This document shows positions 1 through 6,846 of a stretch of DNA of 52,106 nucleotides, one piece after another. This DNA comes from a virus, in IMG/VR virus record IMGVR_UViG_3300034106_002470, positions 1 to 52,106 of that record, one strand, 5' to 3'. The notes below the pieces were generated by a model. That model was given only the letters and a program-made list of their open reading frames with translations, had not been told where the DNA came from and did not search any database. The position numbers were made by a program, and so were the translations under genes. Within the stretch, counting starts at the first letter, position 1. Each line of letters begins with the position of its first letter.

Positions 1-1
1 C

Positions 2-892
2 TTACACATTTCAAATAGACTCCAAAACTCTTCATCACCACCATCTGTGGATGATTTTAAAGATAATTCTGGTATACCAACCACAACAAATACCGATACA
101 ACAACTAATGATACAACAACTAATGATACAACAACTAATGATGTAAGTGGTGATACCAAAAATAATAACTCTTTGTTTAGTTTATTTGGGGGTAAAGAAT
201 TAATGGGTTGGTTGGATATGTTTTCTCCTGGTAAAAAATCTGGAAACGAAAAACTAACAATTAAAAATAGTCAAAACATAAAAGACACCAAACTACCATC
301 AGGTGTTTTGTCTTCAATAGAAAAGTTAAAAAAATCGCCGTATAATTTAAATATTACACAAGATAATATAGATAAAGAGTTTAAGATGGAAGGAAATCCA
401 AGTCCTGATAATGGTGGAGTTAATAAAGAGGCCGAGAAAAAAGTTAAAGAATTAATAAAAGATTGTAAACTTGATTACCCTAATGTAAAATATCCGTCTG
501 ATATCGTATCAGGTTATAGAAGTTATGACGACCAAGTTTTAAATTTTGGAACAAAGGCTAAAACAAGAGGGGTTGATGATACGCAAAAATCAAATTCTTT
601 ACCTGGATTTAGTCAACATCACACAGGAAAAGCTTTTGATATTTTTAGTGTGGAAAATTCGTGGTGGGACGCAAATAAAGATGTTAAGGAATGGGTATCA
701 AAAAATGCGAGCAAATATGGGTTTGAGGTAACATATGTTAACACAGGAAAATTAAGAATTCCAGAACCTTGGCATTTATACTATATTGGCGGATCTTCAA
801 ATTCAACAAGTAACATAAGTGAAAACAAAAAAACACATAAAATTAATGAAGAGGTTAATCGAATGAAAGATTTAATGAAAAAAAATCTTTAA
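2..892 (+). CDS. M15/VanY-type peptidase, 5' end outside window (partial)
   Basis: The reading frame is open to the left edge of the window, so the true start lies upstream. The only in-frame start near the edge is a GTG at 47, which is not convincing. The C-terminal half carries the zinc D-Ala-D-Ala carboxypeptidase/VanY pattern: SGYRSYDDQ, then SQHHTGKAFD (His and Asp ligands), then EPWHLYY (last His ligand). The family cleaves peptidoglycan stem peptides, so a lysis or virion-associated murein-cutting role is likely. The N-terminal half is low-complexity, with a tandem TTTND repeat and many Asn/Lys, and looks like a linker. The last residues contain RMKDLM, which recurs at the C-terminus of the scaffold protein of this phage. 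Peptidase class is confident; role in the cycle is inferred. Confidence 0.75.
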   Translation, partial: LHISNRLQNSSSPPSVDDFKDNSGIPTTTNTDTTTNDTTTNDTTTNDVSGDTKNNNSLFSLFGGKELMGWLDMFSPGKKSGNEKLTIKNSQNIKDTKLPSGVLSSIEKLKKSPYNLNITQDNIDKEFKMEGNPSPDNGGVNKEAEKKVKELIKDCKLDYPNVKYPSDIVSGYRSYDDQVLNFGTKAKTRGVDDTQKSNSLPGFSQHHTGKAFDIFSVENSWWDANKDVKEWVSKNASKYGFEVTYVNTGKLRIPEPWHLYYIGGSSNSTSNISENKKTHKINEEVNRMKDLMKKNL

Positions 893-949
893 TAAATTTG
901 ACTAATGTTTATATATATTATATATTTTTAAATATAAAATAAAAAAATT

Positions 950-1087
950 ATGGTAGAGGAAATTAAAATTGTTGAAATGTATGTTTATATTGCCAACGGA
1001 AAAAAAATGTGGACATCTAATTTAGTATTTGCACAACTAAGAGCACAATACTATGGAACATATGATGTTTATATAGAAAAATATTAA
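950..1087 (+). CDS. small hypothetical protein, 45 aa
   Basis: A short ORF with a good ATG after an A-rich stretch. It encodes 45 residues starting MVEEIKIVEMYVYIANG and ending DVYIEKY, a balanced soluble composition with no low complexity. It lies 57 bases after the peptidase gene on the same strand and just ahead of the promoter of the structured-RNA region. No family is recognised. It could be spurious, but the regular codon use and the A-rich leader typical of genes in this phage favour a real gene. Confidence 0.5.
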   Translation: MVEEIKIVEMYVYIANGKKMWTSNLVFAQLRAQYYGTYDVYIEKY

Positions 1088-1104
1088 AAAATATTACAAA
1101 TTAC

Positions 1105-1135
1105 TTGATATAACAAAATAAAGTTATTATCTTTG
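1105..1135 (+). promoter_or_regulatory. Bacteroidota-type promoter P1 ahead of the structured RNA
   Basis: TTG at 1105-1107, 20 bases, then TATCTTTG at 1128-1135. This matches the Bacteroidota sigma-70 consensus (TTG at -33, TAnnTTTG at -7). The predicted start is near 1142, about 100 bases before the next promoter. Confidence 0.6.
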
Positions 1136-1204
1136 TAAGACAAATGAGGTAGATAACAGTTCAGACACAAATCTCAAAAAAAAACAAAAAAGTTTAGAAA
1201 AAAT

Positions 1205-1235
1205 TTGGAAAATTCAAAAAGTATTCTTATCTTTG
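1205..1235 (+). promoter_or_regulatory. Bacteroidota-type promoter P2 of the structured RNA
   Basis: TTG at 1205-1207, again 20 bases, then TATCTTTG at 1228-1235. It has the same box, the same spacing and nearly the same downstream bases as the promoter 100 bases upstream. The predicted start at about 1242 is directly before the first hairpin of the RNA. Confidence 0.7.
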
Positions 1236-1241
1236 TAAAAC

Positions 1242-2150
1242 AAATCGGAAACGTCCGATAAAGTTCTTTGAAATTTTAGATATTATCCGTTCAGGATTAG
1301 GTTAAGAACCTTCGGGTTTAAGAGTGAAACTGATAAAGATATTGGGCCGTGTATAGTCCATAAAATAAACTACGAAAGTAGGATAAAGTGAACCCCCAAG
1401 TGTAACGGGTTTGCGTCTCAATAGTCTTCGGAATATTGAGGTCGAGTACACAGGCGAGATACCATAAGATCTTTAGTACCGAGGCCAACGGTGTAGGGAA
1501 AGTGATTTTATGACGAGGTGATGTGGGTCATCTTGTTGAGGAGGGAACTCCAATAGGAATAACTCGTAGGGACGTTGCAAGAATCAATATTTCCAATGTT
1601 GTTATTGCGGGTTCCAGTATCATAGGATACTTAAAACCGAAAGGTATGTTAACGTACGGGTGGTGCCGTTATTAACCTTAACCGACTTCTACCAAGGGGT
1701 TAGTTTCGAAGTAGTCTTGAAATATTGAAATGGGGACATTTCACGGAGTTGTTTGGTATTTTGTTATTCAAAAGATAATGAAGCTTAAGACGGACCACAA
1801 CTTTGATCAATCCACAACACAAAAACTTTTATAGAAAAGGTAAAACTTATAACTAAAAAGCAAAAGTGTTCGTCACGATATAACGGAAGTTACCCACCTA
1901 TTCACTGGCTGTCAGTGGAACGTGATAACCGCAAGTTTGACCGTATTTTTATGAAAAATCTCTAGGTCGTCGAAGACCGAACCAGGACGCAATCTTGGGG
2001 AGACAGGAGTAGTAAGAGAGTAGTTGTATCGTCAAGGGGTGATTGGTCTAACCAATCGGTAATGAGTGTTACGGGACAAAATCCTGTGGATAAGAGTAGA
2101 ACCAATAATGACTCGAAAGACACTTACAAAAACTGTAATCTCAGGTTTTT
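1242..2150 (+). ncRNA. candidate giant structured non-coding RNA (about 0.9 kb)
   Basis: No ORF over 60 codons lies here on either strand. Base composition is visibly less AT-rich than the neighbours, and hairpins are packed along its length. Examples: 1245-1258 (TCGGA/TCCGA); 1417-1440 (7 bp plus an inner UUCG hairpin); 1513-1536 (9 bp with G-U pairs); 1540-1551 (GGAG/CTCC closing a GGAA loop); 1616-1631 (AGTATC/GATACT), nested in GGTT/AACC; 1726-1743; 1903-1917; 1965-1978; 1982-1998; 2041-2057 (7 bp, 3-base loop); 2071-2087. It starts at a strong host-type promoter. The size, ornate folding and phage context recall GOLLD and ROOL RNAs, but I cannot assign a family from sequence alone. The 3' end is uncertain; T-runs near 2144-2158 may mark it. 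Confidence 0.75.
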
Positions 2151-2184
2151 ATTTTTAACATAAACTTTAAATTTAATTGAAAGC

Positions 2185-2370
2185 ATGCAAAAATTAATTC
2201 TCTTATCTATTGCTATTTTTACGACAATCACTCTTATGACGGCTTGTGGTGAAAACGGAAATGGAGCAACAACTGAAACCACAACTGAAGTTTCAAGTCA
2301 AGATGTAACAAACGTATCGGATTCTACTTTAACAACAACTGAAGTTGTTTCTGACACAACAAAAAAATAA
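2185..2370 (+). CDS. small secreted lipoprotein, 61 aa
   Basis: A 61-residue protein with a lipoprotein signal: positive N-terminus (MQK), hydrophobic core, then LMTAC with the lipidation cysteine at about residue 21. The mature part is only about 40 residues, rich in Thr, Ser and Val (repeats such as TTTEV), so it is probably a flexible surface-anchored peptide. It follows the structured RNA directly and has its own terminator. A phage lipoprotein of this size could act in superinfection immunity or envelope modification; that is inference from how other phages use small lipoproteins. Confidence 0.7.
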   Translation: MQKLILLSIAIFTTITLMTACGENGNGATTETTTEVSSQDVTNVSDSTLTTTEVVSDTTKK

Positions 2371-2390
2371 TTTTATATTATTTTAAAACT

Positions 2391-2418
2391 AAACCTACCT
2401 TTTGGTGGGTTTTTTTGT
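2391..2418 (+). terminator. rho-independent terminator after the lipoprotein gene
   Basis: An 8-bp stem AACCTACC/GGTGGGTT (one T-G pair) closes a TTTT loop and is followed by a run of Ts. It ends transcription from the RNA/lipoprotein unit before the oppositely oriented tmRNA. Confidence 0.85.
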
Positions 2419-2466
2419 GCTCTAAAATATAATATTCGCACAACACTAAAATATAATTATAGTGCA

Positions 2467-2495
2467 TAAAAAAACCCCATCCGAAGATGAGGTTT
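2467..2495 (-). terminator. rho-independent terminator of the tmRNA
   Basis: On the minus strand, AACCTCATC and GATGGGGTT form a 9-bp stem around a TTCG tetraloop, followed by seven Ts. It begins only a few bases after the tmRNA CCA end. Confidence 0.9.
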
Positions 2496-2500
2496 ACATT

Positions 2501-2910
2501 TGGTGGAGGTGCGGAGGCTCGAACTCCGGTCCATAATATCCTGTCAGAGAAGGACTACACGTTTAGGTTGGTATTTTTTAATACCCCAAAATATTTGGTT
2601 TTAATTTGACCAAAAACAAAGTTGATTTGTTCTTCACCATCGTAAATCAACAACCAATGGACGACTCGATTTATGGTTCAGTCGTATTCCACCATAAAGA
2701 CTTCTGTTGCTAGGTTATGTGTCCACCGACCCCACGTTTCCGTAAACCTCTTAGGCTACAGTAACTTCAGAACCTCTCAGTAAACCAAGAGTTTCCATTT
2801 TCGATAAAACGTCGCCGATTGTTTTTGTGAATCAGTTTTTAAGGAGATTAATTCAGTCTCCACGTGCCCTTTGTCTTCAGCCAATACCTGTCAAATCCAA
2901 AAACACCCCC
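2501..2910 (-). ncRNA. ssrA: transfer-messenger RNA (tmRNA), one-piece
   Basis: Both ends of the tRNA-like domain are visible. The 5' end GGGGGTG (2910-2904) pairs with CACCTCC (2511-2505), followed by discriminator A and encoded CCA (2503-2501). After the 5' acceptor strand comes TTTTTGGATTTGACAGG, matching the conserved tmRNA 5' segment. A T-arm GGAG/CTCC closes a TTCGAGC loop, and AAACGTGTAG upstream of it matches the 3' core of bacterial tmRNA. The tag frame probably starts at GGC (2816), preceded by ACAATC as in the usual resume context, and ends at TAA (2753-2751). That gives 21 residues beginning GDVLSKMETL and ending GSEVTVA. tmRNA rescues stalled ribosomes with SmpB; no smpB is seen here, so host SmpB would be used. 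The exact resume codon is inferred. Confidence 0.93.
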
Positions 2911-2941
2911 ATATGTCAAATAACTTGTTATATTATAAATA

Positions 2942-2972
2942 CAAATATAATACAAAGATTTGTATTATTCAA
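2942..2972 (-). promoter_or_regulatory. Bacteroidota-type promoter of the tmRNA
   Basis: Reading the minus strand: TTG at 2972-2970, 20 bases, TATATTTG at 2949-2942. The predicted start near 2935 leaves a leader of about 25 bases before the mature 5' end, consistent with 5' processing by RNase P. Confidence 0.6.
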
Positions 2973-2974
2973 TA

Positions 2975-2981
2975 TATTTAT
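2975..2981 (+). promoter_or_regulatory. late-promoter-like motif TATTTAT
   Basis: TATTTAT starts 13 bases before the ATG at 2988. It is one of about 14 copies found just upstream of virion-type genes in this window. Confidence 0.4.
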
Positions 2982-2987
2982 AAATAT

Positions 2988-4127
2988 ATGAGAAAAAGAT
3001 TACTTATAGAAAACGATATTTCAGAGTTAGACGATTTTCAAAAGATACTTCTTTTAAATAAACGAAAGTTGTCTCCTGATGATGTTGAATTCAAAAGTGA
3101 TAAAAATGATCTTAAATTAGACCATGTCCAAGTAAAACATGATGGTTTATTATTTGACTTTGATGATTTAGAAGCATTTTTAAAATTTTTTCATTATGAG
3201 TCCTTTGAAGAGGGGACTGATGGTGAGTGGGATGCCGTATCCTATGATCGAATGTATCATGGTTCGTATGATTTTTATGATGACTGTAGTAACCGAGCAT
3301 ACGATGATTGGCGTGAAGGTTATACTTTAGGTTATCTTTGTAGTGTTGCAGGCGTTAAACTAAGAGAGTTACTTAAAATAATTGCGCCTAACCTTGTAGA
3401 TAATATTCCTGAAGATGGAAAAAGAATTGATGACGAAGGTGAAATAACTAGTATATTAGATAAATACTTCAAAAATATTGGAGATGAAATGGATGATATT
3501 ATCTGTTCAGCAAAATCAAACGCAACAGAAGAGGGGGCTAAACAAGAAATAAAACGGGCATATTGCGATACACTTAGTGAATTTGGAATTGAGAAATGGG
3601 GTAAGTGGTGTTTTGGGTTATACTTTATAAGTTGGGGTAATTTGGTTCAATTATTTGTTGAAGATGGTGAATTTGATAAGAATGCTCTTGATGTAATAAT
3701 AGATAAAATAAATAAAAAATTTAGACATAGTCTTCCTGAAATTTACGAGATGGAACATTATGTAATGGATATCGAAATATTTGAATCTGAATCTTGTCAA
3801 AAATTAGAAGATCTAATTGATGAATATATAGAAAAAGCCCAAGAAGACTTTAATCCTGAGTATCTTATAGTGATGGATAAACTTACTAAGTTAGGTCTTT
3901 TTTCTAATGCTGGTAAAGAAATACCAGGACAAAAAGGATTAAGAATTAAAGTTGAGCAAGTTGATCCCGAAACTTTGGAAGTAAAATACATTGTGGGATC
4001 AAATAGTTATTTTGGGGATAGAAAATACGGATTATCTACTGTTGATTCAGTAATTGCAATGGCAACTCAACCAAGCTTATTCAATCCAGCTGACTTTAGA
4101 ATTCTACCTGGTCAATTAAAACGATAA
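2988..4127 (+). CDS. hypothetical protein with capsid-targeting-like N-terminus, 379 aa
   Basis: The frame is open further upstream to 2871, but that stretch overlaps the tmRNA 5' end. The ATG at 2988 is the credible start because a TATTTAT motif lies right before it and the protein then begins MRKRLLIEND. The short basic/hydrophobic start followed by L-I-E resembles T4 capsid-targeting sequences cut by the prohead protease, so this may be an internal head protein. The rest is acidic and soluble, with no family I recognise; there is a Tyr/Asp-rich segment near residues 75-105. Its 3' end overlaps the convergent peptidase gene by 16 bases. Confidence 0.7.
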   Translation: MRKRLLIENDISELDDFQKILLLNKRKLSPDDVEFKSDKNDLKLDHVQVKHDGLLFDFDDLEAFLKFFHYESFEEGTDGEWDAVSYDRMYHGSYDFYDDCSNRAYDDWREGYTLGYLCSVAGVKLRELLKIIAPNLVDNIPEDGKRIDDEGEITSILDKYFKNIGDEMDDIICSAKSNATEEGAKQEIKRAYCDTLSEFGIEKWGKWCFGLYFISWGNLVQLFVEDGEFDKNALDVIIDKINKKFRHSLPEIYEMEHYVMDIEIFESESCQKLEDLIDEYIEKAQEDFNPEYLIVMDKLTKLGLFSNAGKEIPGQKGLRIKVEQVDPETLEVKYIVGSNSYFGDRKYGLSTVDSVIAMATQPSLFNPADFRILPGQLKR

Positions 4128-5143
4128 CGATCTTTTAATATCTTATATAGTTTATACCCATCTTCATCATCTATAAAAAATTGATTTTCTTCGTAAATAT
4201 CAACAATTATAAATCCTTCCTCTTCTTCGATAATATCAATTGATTTAAGTTGGTGAACGTCATCATAAAATGGACTATCATCCGTGTTATCAAAATCAAA
4301 GAATGTTTGAGATTTTGTTGGTTGTTCGTTTTTATACTCATATTTTTTAAACCCCAGATCTTTAACCAAGTTTTTGCCGGACTCAATTGATCTTACAACA
4401 TCGTCAACACAAACAAACTCATTTGATGTATGCATGTTATAGTATCCGCAAGAAATGTTAATACAAGAAAAATCGGACTTTTGTTTGATTTGCATGATAT
4501 CCGTATAAGGGTGAGACTGAACCATCATTTCATTTTTAAATGACTTTATAACTGATGGTAGAGCCAATTTAAAGAACTCTCCTTCAACATCAAATAACTG
4601 TGTTCCTGAACAAGATAACGATATCAAGTGGTCACCAGGCGCATCGTATTGGGTGCAATAACCAACATCTTTAAGGAAATCAACATTGCAGTTTCTTGAT
4701 CCGTGACAACCGGTTTCTTCTGATACAAAGAAAGCCACTTTTACTTTATCTAATTGTTTAAGTAATTCCAAACAGATAAAAATACCACATTTATCATCAC
4801 CACCAATACCTGTTGGGTTTCCGTTTTCATCATATGCCTTTAAACATGGAACAAGTTCTTTATCAAAAGTTTTTCCAAATGTGATTGGTCTTGATAACAT
4901 TTCTTCTTTAACGATAATTTCATTAACAAGTTCGTGTACCGTATCTGTGTGGGAAATAAACATAGGATAGAATTCACCTTCATCTAACGTTCCTTTTGTT
5001 GCGTAAATATTGTTGTGTTCATCACAAGTAAGGGTAATACCATCCATATCACCAATTGATGACATTATATACTCAACCATCTTAGTCTCTTTGTAAGTTT
5101 TGGTTGGGACTGAAAGTAATTCTTTAAATTTATCTATATTCAT
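4112..5143 (-). CDS. M20/M42-family metallopeptidase (aminotripeptidase-like), 343 aa
   Basis: The protein shows the ordered di-zinc motifs of M20-type peptidases: SHTDTV (His65, Asp67), IGGDDKCG (about 113-120), SEETGCHGS (about 141-149, the catalytic and ligand Glu pair) and YNMHTSNE (about 235-242, late His ligand). The family removes amino acids from short peptides in the cytosol, as PepT does. The last 75 residues are acidic and not part of the family core. It has its own host-type promoter on the minus strand and is a single-gene unit. A peptidase acting on peptides is unusual phage cargo; it may recycle amino acids from degraded host protein or finish products of the ClpC-like unfoldase plus ClpP. 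Confidence 0.85.
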   Translation of the reverse strand: MNIDKFKELLSVPTKTYKETKMVEYIMSSIGDMDGITLTCDEHNNIYATKGTLDEGEFYPMFISHTDTVHELVNEIIVKEEMLSRPITFGKTFDKELVPCLKAYDENGNPTGIGGDDKCGIFICLELLKQLDKVKVAFFVSEETGCHGSRNCNVDFLKDVGYCTQYDAPGDHLISLSCSGTQLFDVEGEFFKLALPSVIKSFKNEMMVQSHPYTDIMQIKQKSDFSCINISCGYYNMHTSNEFVCVDDVVRSIESGKNLVKDLGFKKYEYKNEQPTKSQTFFDFDNTDDSPFYDDVHQLKSIDIIEEEEGFIIVDIYEENQFFIDDEDGYKLYKILKDRYRFN

Positions 5144-5158
5144 TATATGTTATTTCTA

Positions 5159-5188
5159 CAAAGATAATCATTTTTTTGACAACACCAA
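5159..5188 (-). promoter_or_regulatory. Bacteroidota-type promoter of the M20 peptidase
   Basis: Minus strand: TTG (5188-5186), 19 bases, TATCTTTG (5166-5159). The predicted start is about 10 bases before the ATG at 5143, so the leader is very short. Confidence 0.65.
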
Positions 5189-5189
5189 G

Positions 5190-5196
5190 TATTTAT
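5190..5196 (+). promoter_or_regulatory. late-promoter-like motif TATTTAT
   Basis: AGTATTTATTAAA begins at 5188, 24-26 bases before the ATG at 5214. It interleaves with the divergent host-type promoter of the peptidase gene. Confidence 0.45.
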
Positions 5197-5213
5197 TAAA
5201 ATAAACATATATT

Positions 5214-5483
5214 ATGGAACTAAATAGGTTTAAACAATTATTAGAATCAACGATGGGAAATTCAAAACCACTGATTAGTGAAGAGGAAGATGATGAAGTT
5301 GTAGTTAACGCATTAACTATTTCTGCGGAAGACGATAAATGTTTTGACGAGATTAGTTCTGAGGAAGCGTTAAAGGTGGGACTTAATCACAATGGAAAAT
5401 ACAAGGTTAAGAAAAAAGGTTGTAGGACCAAAACAAAATATAAAGGACCAAAACAAAAATACAGCGGAAATAATTGGCATTAA
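5214..5483 (+). CDS. small probable internal head protein, 89 aa
   Basis: Starts MELNRFKQLLESTMGN: a short amphipathic helix ending in L-L-E (residues 9-11), the type of site cut by T4 gp21 protease. The middle is acidic (ISEEEDDEVV). The last 25 residues are strongly basic (KKKGCRTKTKYKGPKQKY), so the mature peptide could bind packaged DNA, as T4 internal proteins may. No family is recognised. It is followed after 23 bases by a second protein with a similar N-terminus. Confidence 0.7.
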   Translation: MELNRFKQLLESTMGNSKPLISEEEDDEVVVNALTISAEDDKCFDEISSEEALKVGLNHNGKYKVKKKGCRTKTKYKGPKQKYSGNNWH

Positions 5484-5506
5484 AATTAAAATAAAAAATA
5501 TATATT

Positions 5507-6229
5507 ATGAATAGAAGTTATAGTAAAATAAGACACATACTACAGGCCAATCTGATGTTGGAGGGAAGAATGATGTCGGAGAAAAGAATGTTACTTGAAG
5601 TAGACAAAAAAGATGGGGAGATACACGCCTACGCTAGACCACAAGAGTATATTGATGGTACAGGAGGAGGATATATGAGGGACGCTGTGTTTACAGTTTA
5701 TAGTGATGGTATGGAGGGTCAAACACAATATTTTTACGTTTGTGTGTCTAACAGAGATAAGCCATTAGAGGGACAAATTCCTGAGGAAAAGGTCGGCACA
5801 ATAACTGACTCAAACGGAAAGATTTTTACAGCCGCACAGTTAGGGCTAATACCAGGATATGTGAATAAACTTAGTGTTGCGTGTCAACCTGTTTACGATG
5901 ACTTAGCAAAATGGAGAAAAACATTTTGTGCTAATCTTAAAAATAAAACAAAACCTAATTACGCTTGGAATTGTCCGGAAGCGGCACAACCAATTGCTGC
6001 CGCCGCAGATACCTCTTCAAATCCAGACGAATCGCCACAACCAATTCCACCGATGGCCGCTGAAGCAATAAAAGCTGGCAACTTAACATGGAAAGAGGTT
6101 GATGGTAAAATAAGATATTTTTCAACCGGAAAATTATTCGATATAGGAACAAAAAATTTCGCGGGAACTATCAATATGCCAACTGGTACAGATGTTACCA
6201 AAACCGTTCTGTTTTATGTGCCAAAATAG
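5507..6229 (+). CDS. hypothetical protein with capsid-targeting-like N-terminus, 240 aa
   Basis: The N-terminus MNRSYSKIRHILQANLMLE is followed by a second candidate cleavage site, RMLLEV, with L-L-E at 29-31. After this comes a globular domain of about 125 residues (EIHAYARPQEYIDGTGGGYM onward), then an Ala/Pro-rich linker around residues 160-185 and a C-terminal segment of about 50 residues. No family is recognised. The pattern of propeptide plus soluble domain suggests a protein packaged in the head and processed by the prohead protease. It is co-directional with the preceding 89-residue gene. Confidence 0.65.
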   Translation: MNRSYSKIRHILQANLMLEGRMMSEKRMLLEVDKKDGEIHAYARPQEYIDGTGGGYMRDAVFTVYSDGMEGQTQYFYVCVSNRDKPLEGQIPEEKVGTITDSNGKIFTAAQLGLIPGYVNKLSVACQPVYDDLAKWRKTFCANLKNKTKPNYAWNCPEAAQPIAAAADTSSNPDESPQPIPPMAAEAIKAGNLTWKEVDGKIRYFSTGKLFDIGTKNFAGTINMPTGTDVTKTVLFYVPK

Positions 6230-6279
6230 TAATATTTTAAAATTTAAAACAACCTGTAGCTGGTGTTAGTGGTCTATAA

Positions 6280-6795
6280 TTATTTAAACATAGTTAAAAC
6301 ACAATAAAAAATTTCACCATTAATGTAGGTTATCTCACCTTGTGTGATTTTATCGGATATTTTACTACCAACACATATGCCATCATATCGACTACTTAAC
6401 AATAATTTATTGTGTGGAGGCGAATTTTTCCAAACGTTTAAGGCCATTGTTGCGCATTCCTCGTCTGTTGAAAGTTTTATAAATGTACATAAATTTTCCC
6501 CAACACATATGTAGTCAAAATTGTAAACATAGTTTATCCTATCTATAAAATTATCGAACGTCTTAGGGTTAGATGTTTGTATTTTTTGAGAATGGTCTAA
6601 AGGGATTGTTGATGTTTCAACCATATAATTTAACATCTGTTTATTTGCTATTTTTGCTTTTTCAGAATAACATAATGGAGGTAATTGGTTTTCTTTACGA
6701 TATTCGTTGACTTTTTTAATTATTAATTGATCGACCGTTTGGCTAAAAAAGAAAAAAGAAATAAAAATAAAAATAAATAATAAAAAAGTTTTCAT
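6280..6795 (-). CDS. secreted CAP/SCP-domain protein, 171 aa
   Basis: It has a strong Sec signal peptide (MKTFLLFIFIFISFFFFSQT, cleavage near residue 20). A CAP superfamily domain follows: INKVNEYR-like start (IIKKVNEYRKENQLPPL), HSQ near residue 69, CVGENL, NVWKNSPPHNKLLL and a final Tyr/Cys strand. CAP domains of bacteria are secreted, often cell-wall or lipid associated, and their molecular activity is rarely known. The gene has its own host-type promoter and looks like host-derived cargo. It could alter the infected cell surface. Confidence 0.8.
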   Translation of the reverse strand: MKTFLLFIFIFISFFFFSQTVDQLIIKKVNEYRKENQLPPLCYSEKAKIANKQMLNYMVETSTIPLDHSQKIQTSNPKTFDNFIDRINYVYNFDYICVGENLCTFIKLSTDEECATMALNVWKNSPPHNKLLLSSRYDGICVGSKISDKITQGEITYINGEIFYCVLTMFK

Positions 6796-6813
6796 AGTTT
6801 CTGTTTGTTTCTA

Positions 6814-6844
6814 CAAATATATTATATATAAACTTTATTTACAA
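6814..6844 (-). promoter_or_regulatory. Bacteroidota-type promoter of the CAP gene
   Basis: Minus strand: TTG (6844-6842), 20 bases, TATATTTG (6821-6814). The bases after the box (TAGAAAC) match those after the box of the M20 peptidase promoter (TAGAAAT). Confidence 0.65.
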
Positions 6845-6846
6845 AA

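Noticed and set aside
47-892. Taking GTG at 47 as the true start of the M15 peptidase
   Set aside because: The frame is open to the window edge and the GTG has no supporting context, so the gene is treated as truncated.
1242-2150. Group I or group II intron, or a degraded gene
   Set aside because: No split gene flanks the region, I see no domain V-type hairpin or intron ORF, and the hairpins and promoter point to an independent RNA.
2871-2987. Upstream extension of the 379-residue ORF
   Set aside because: It overlaps the mature tmRNA 5' end and the tmRNA promoter, and translates to Asn/Tyr/Lys noise. The ATG at 2988 has the TATTTAT motif and the capsid-targeting-like start.
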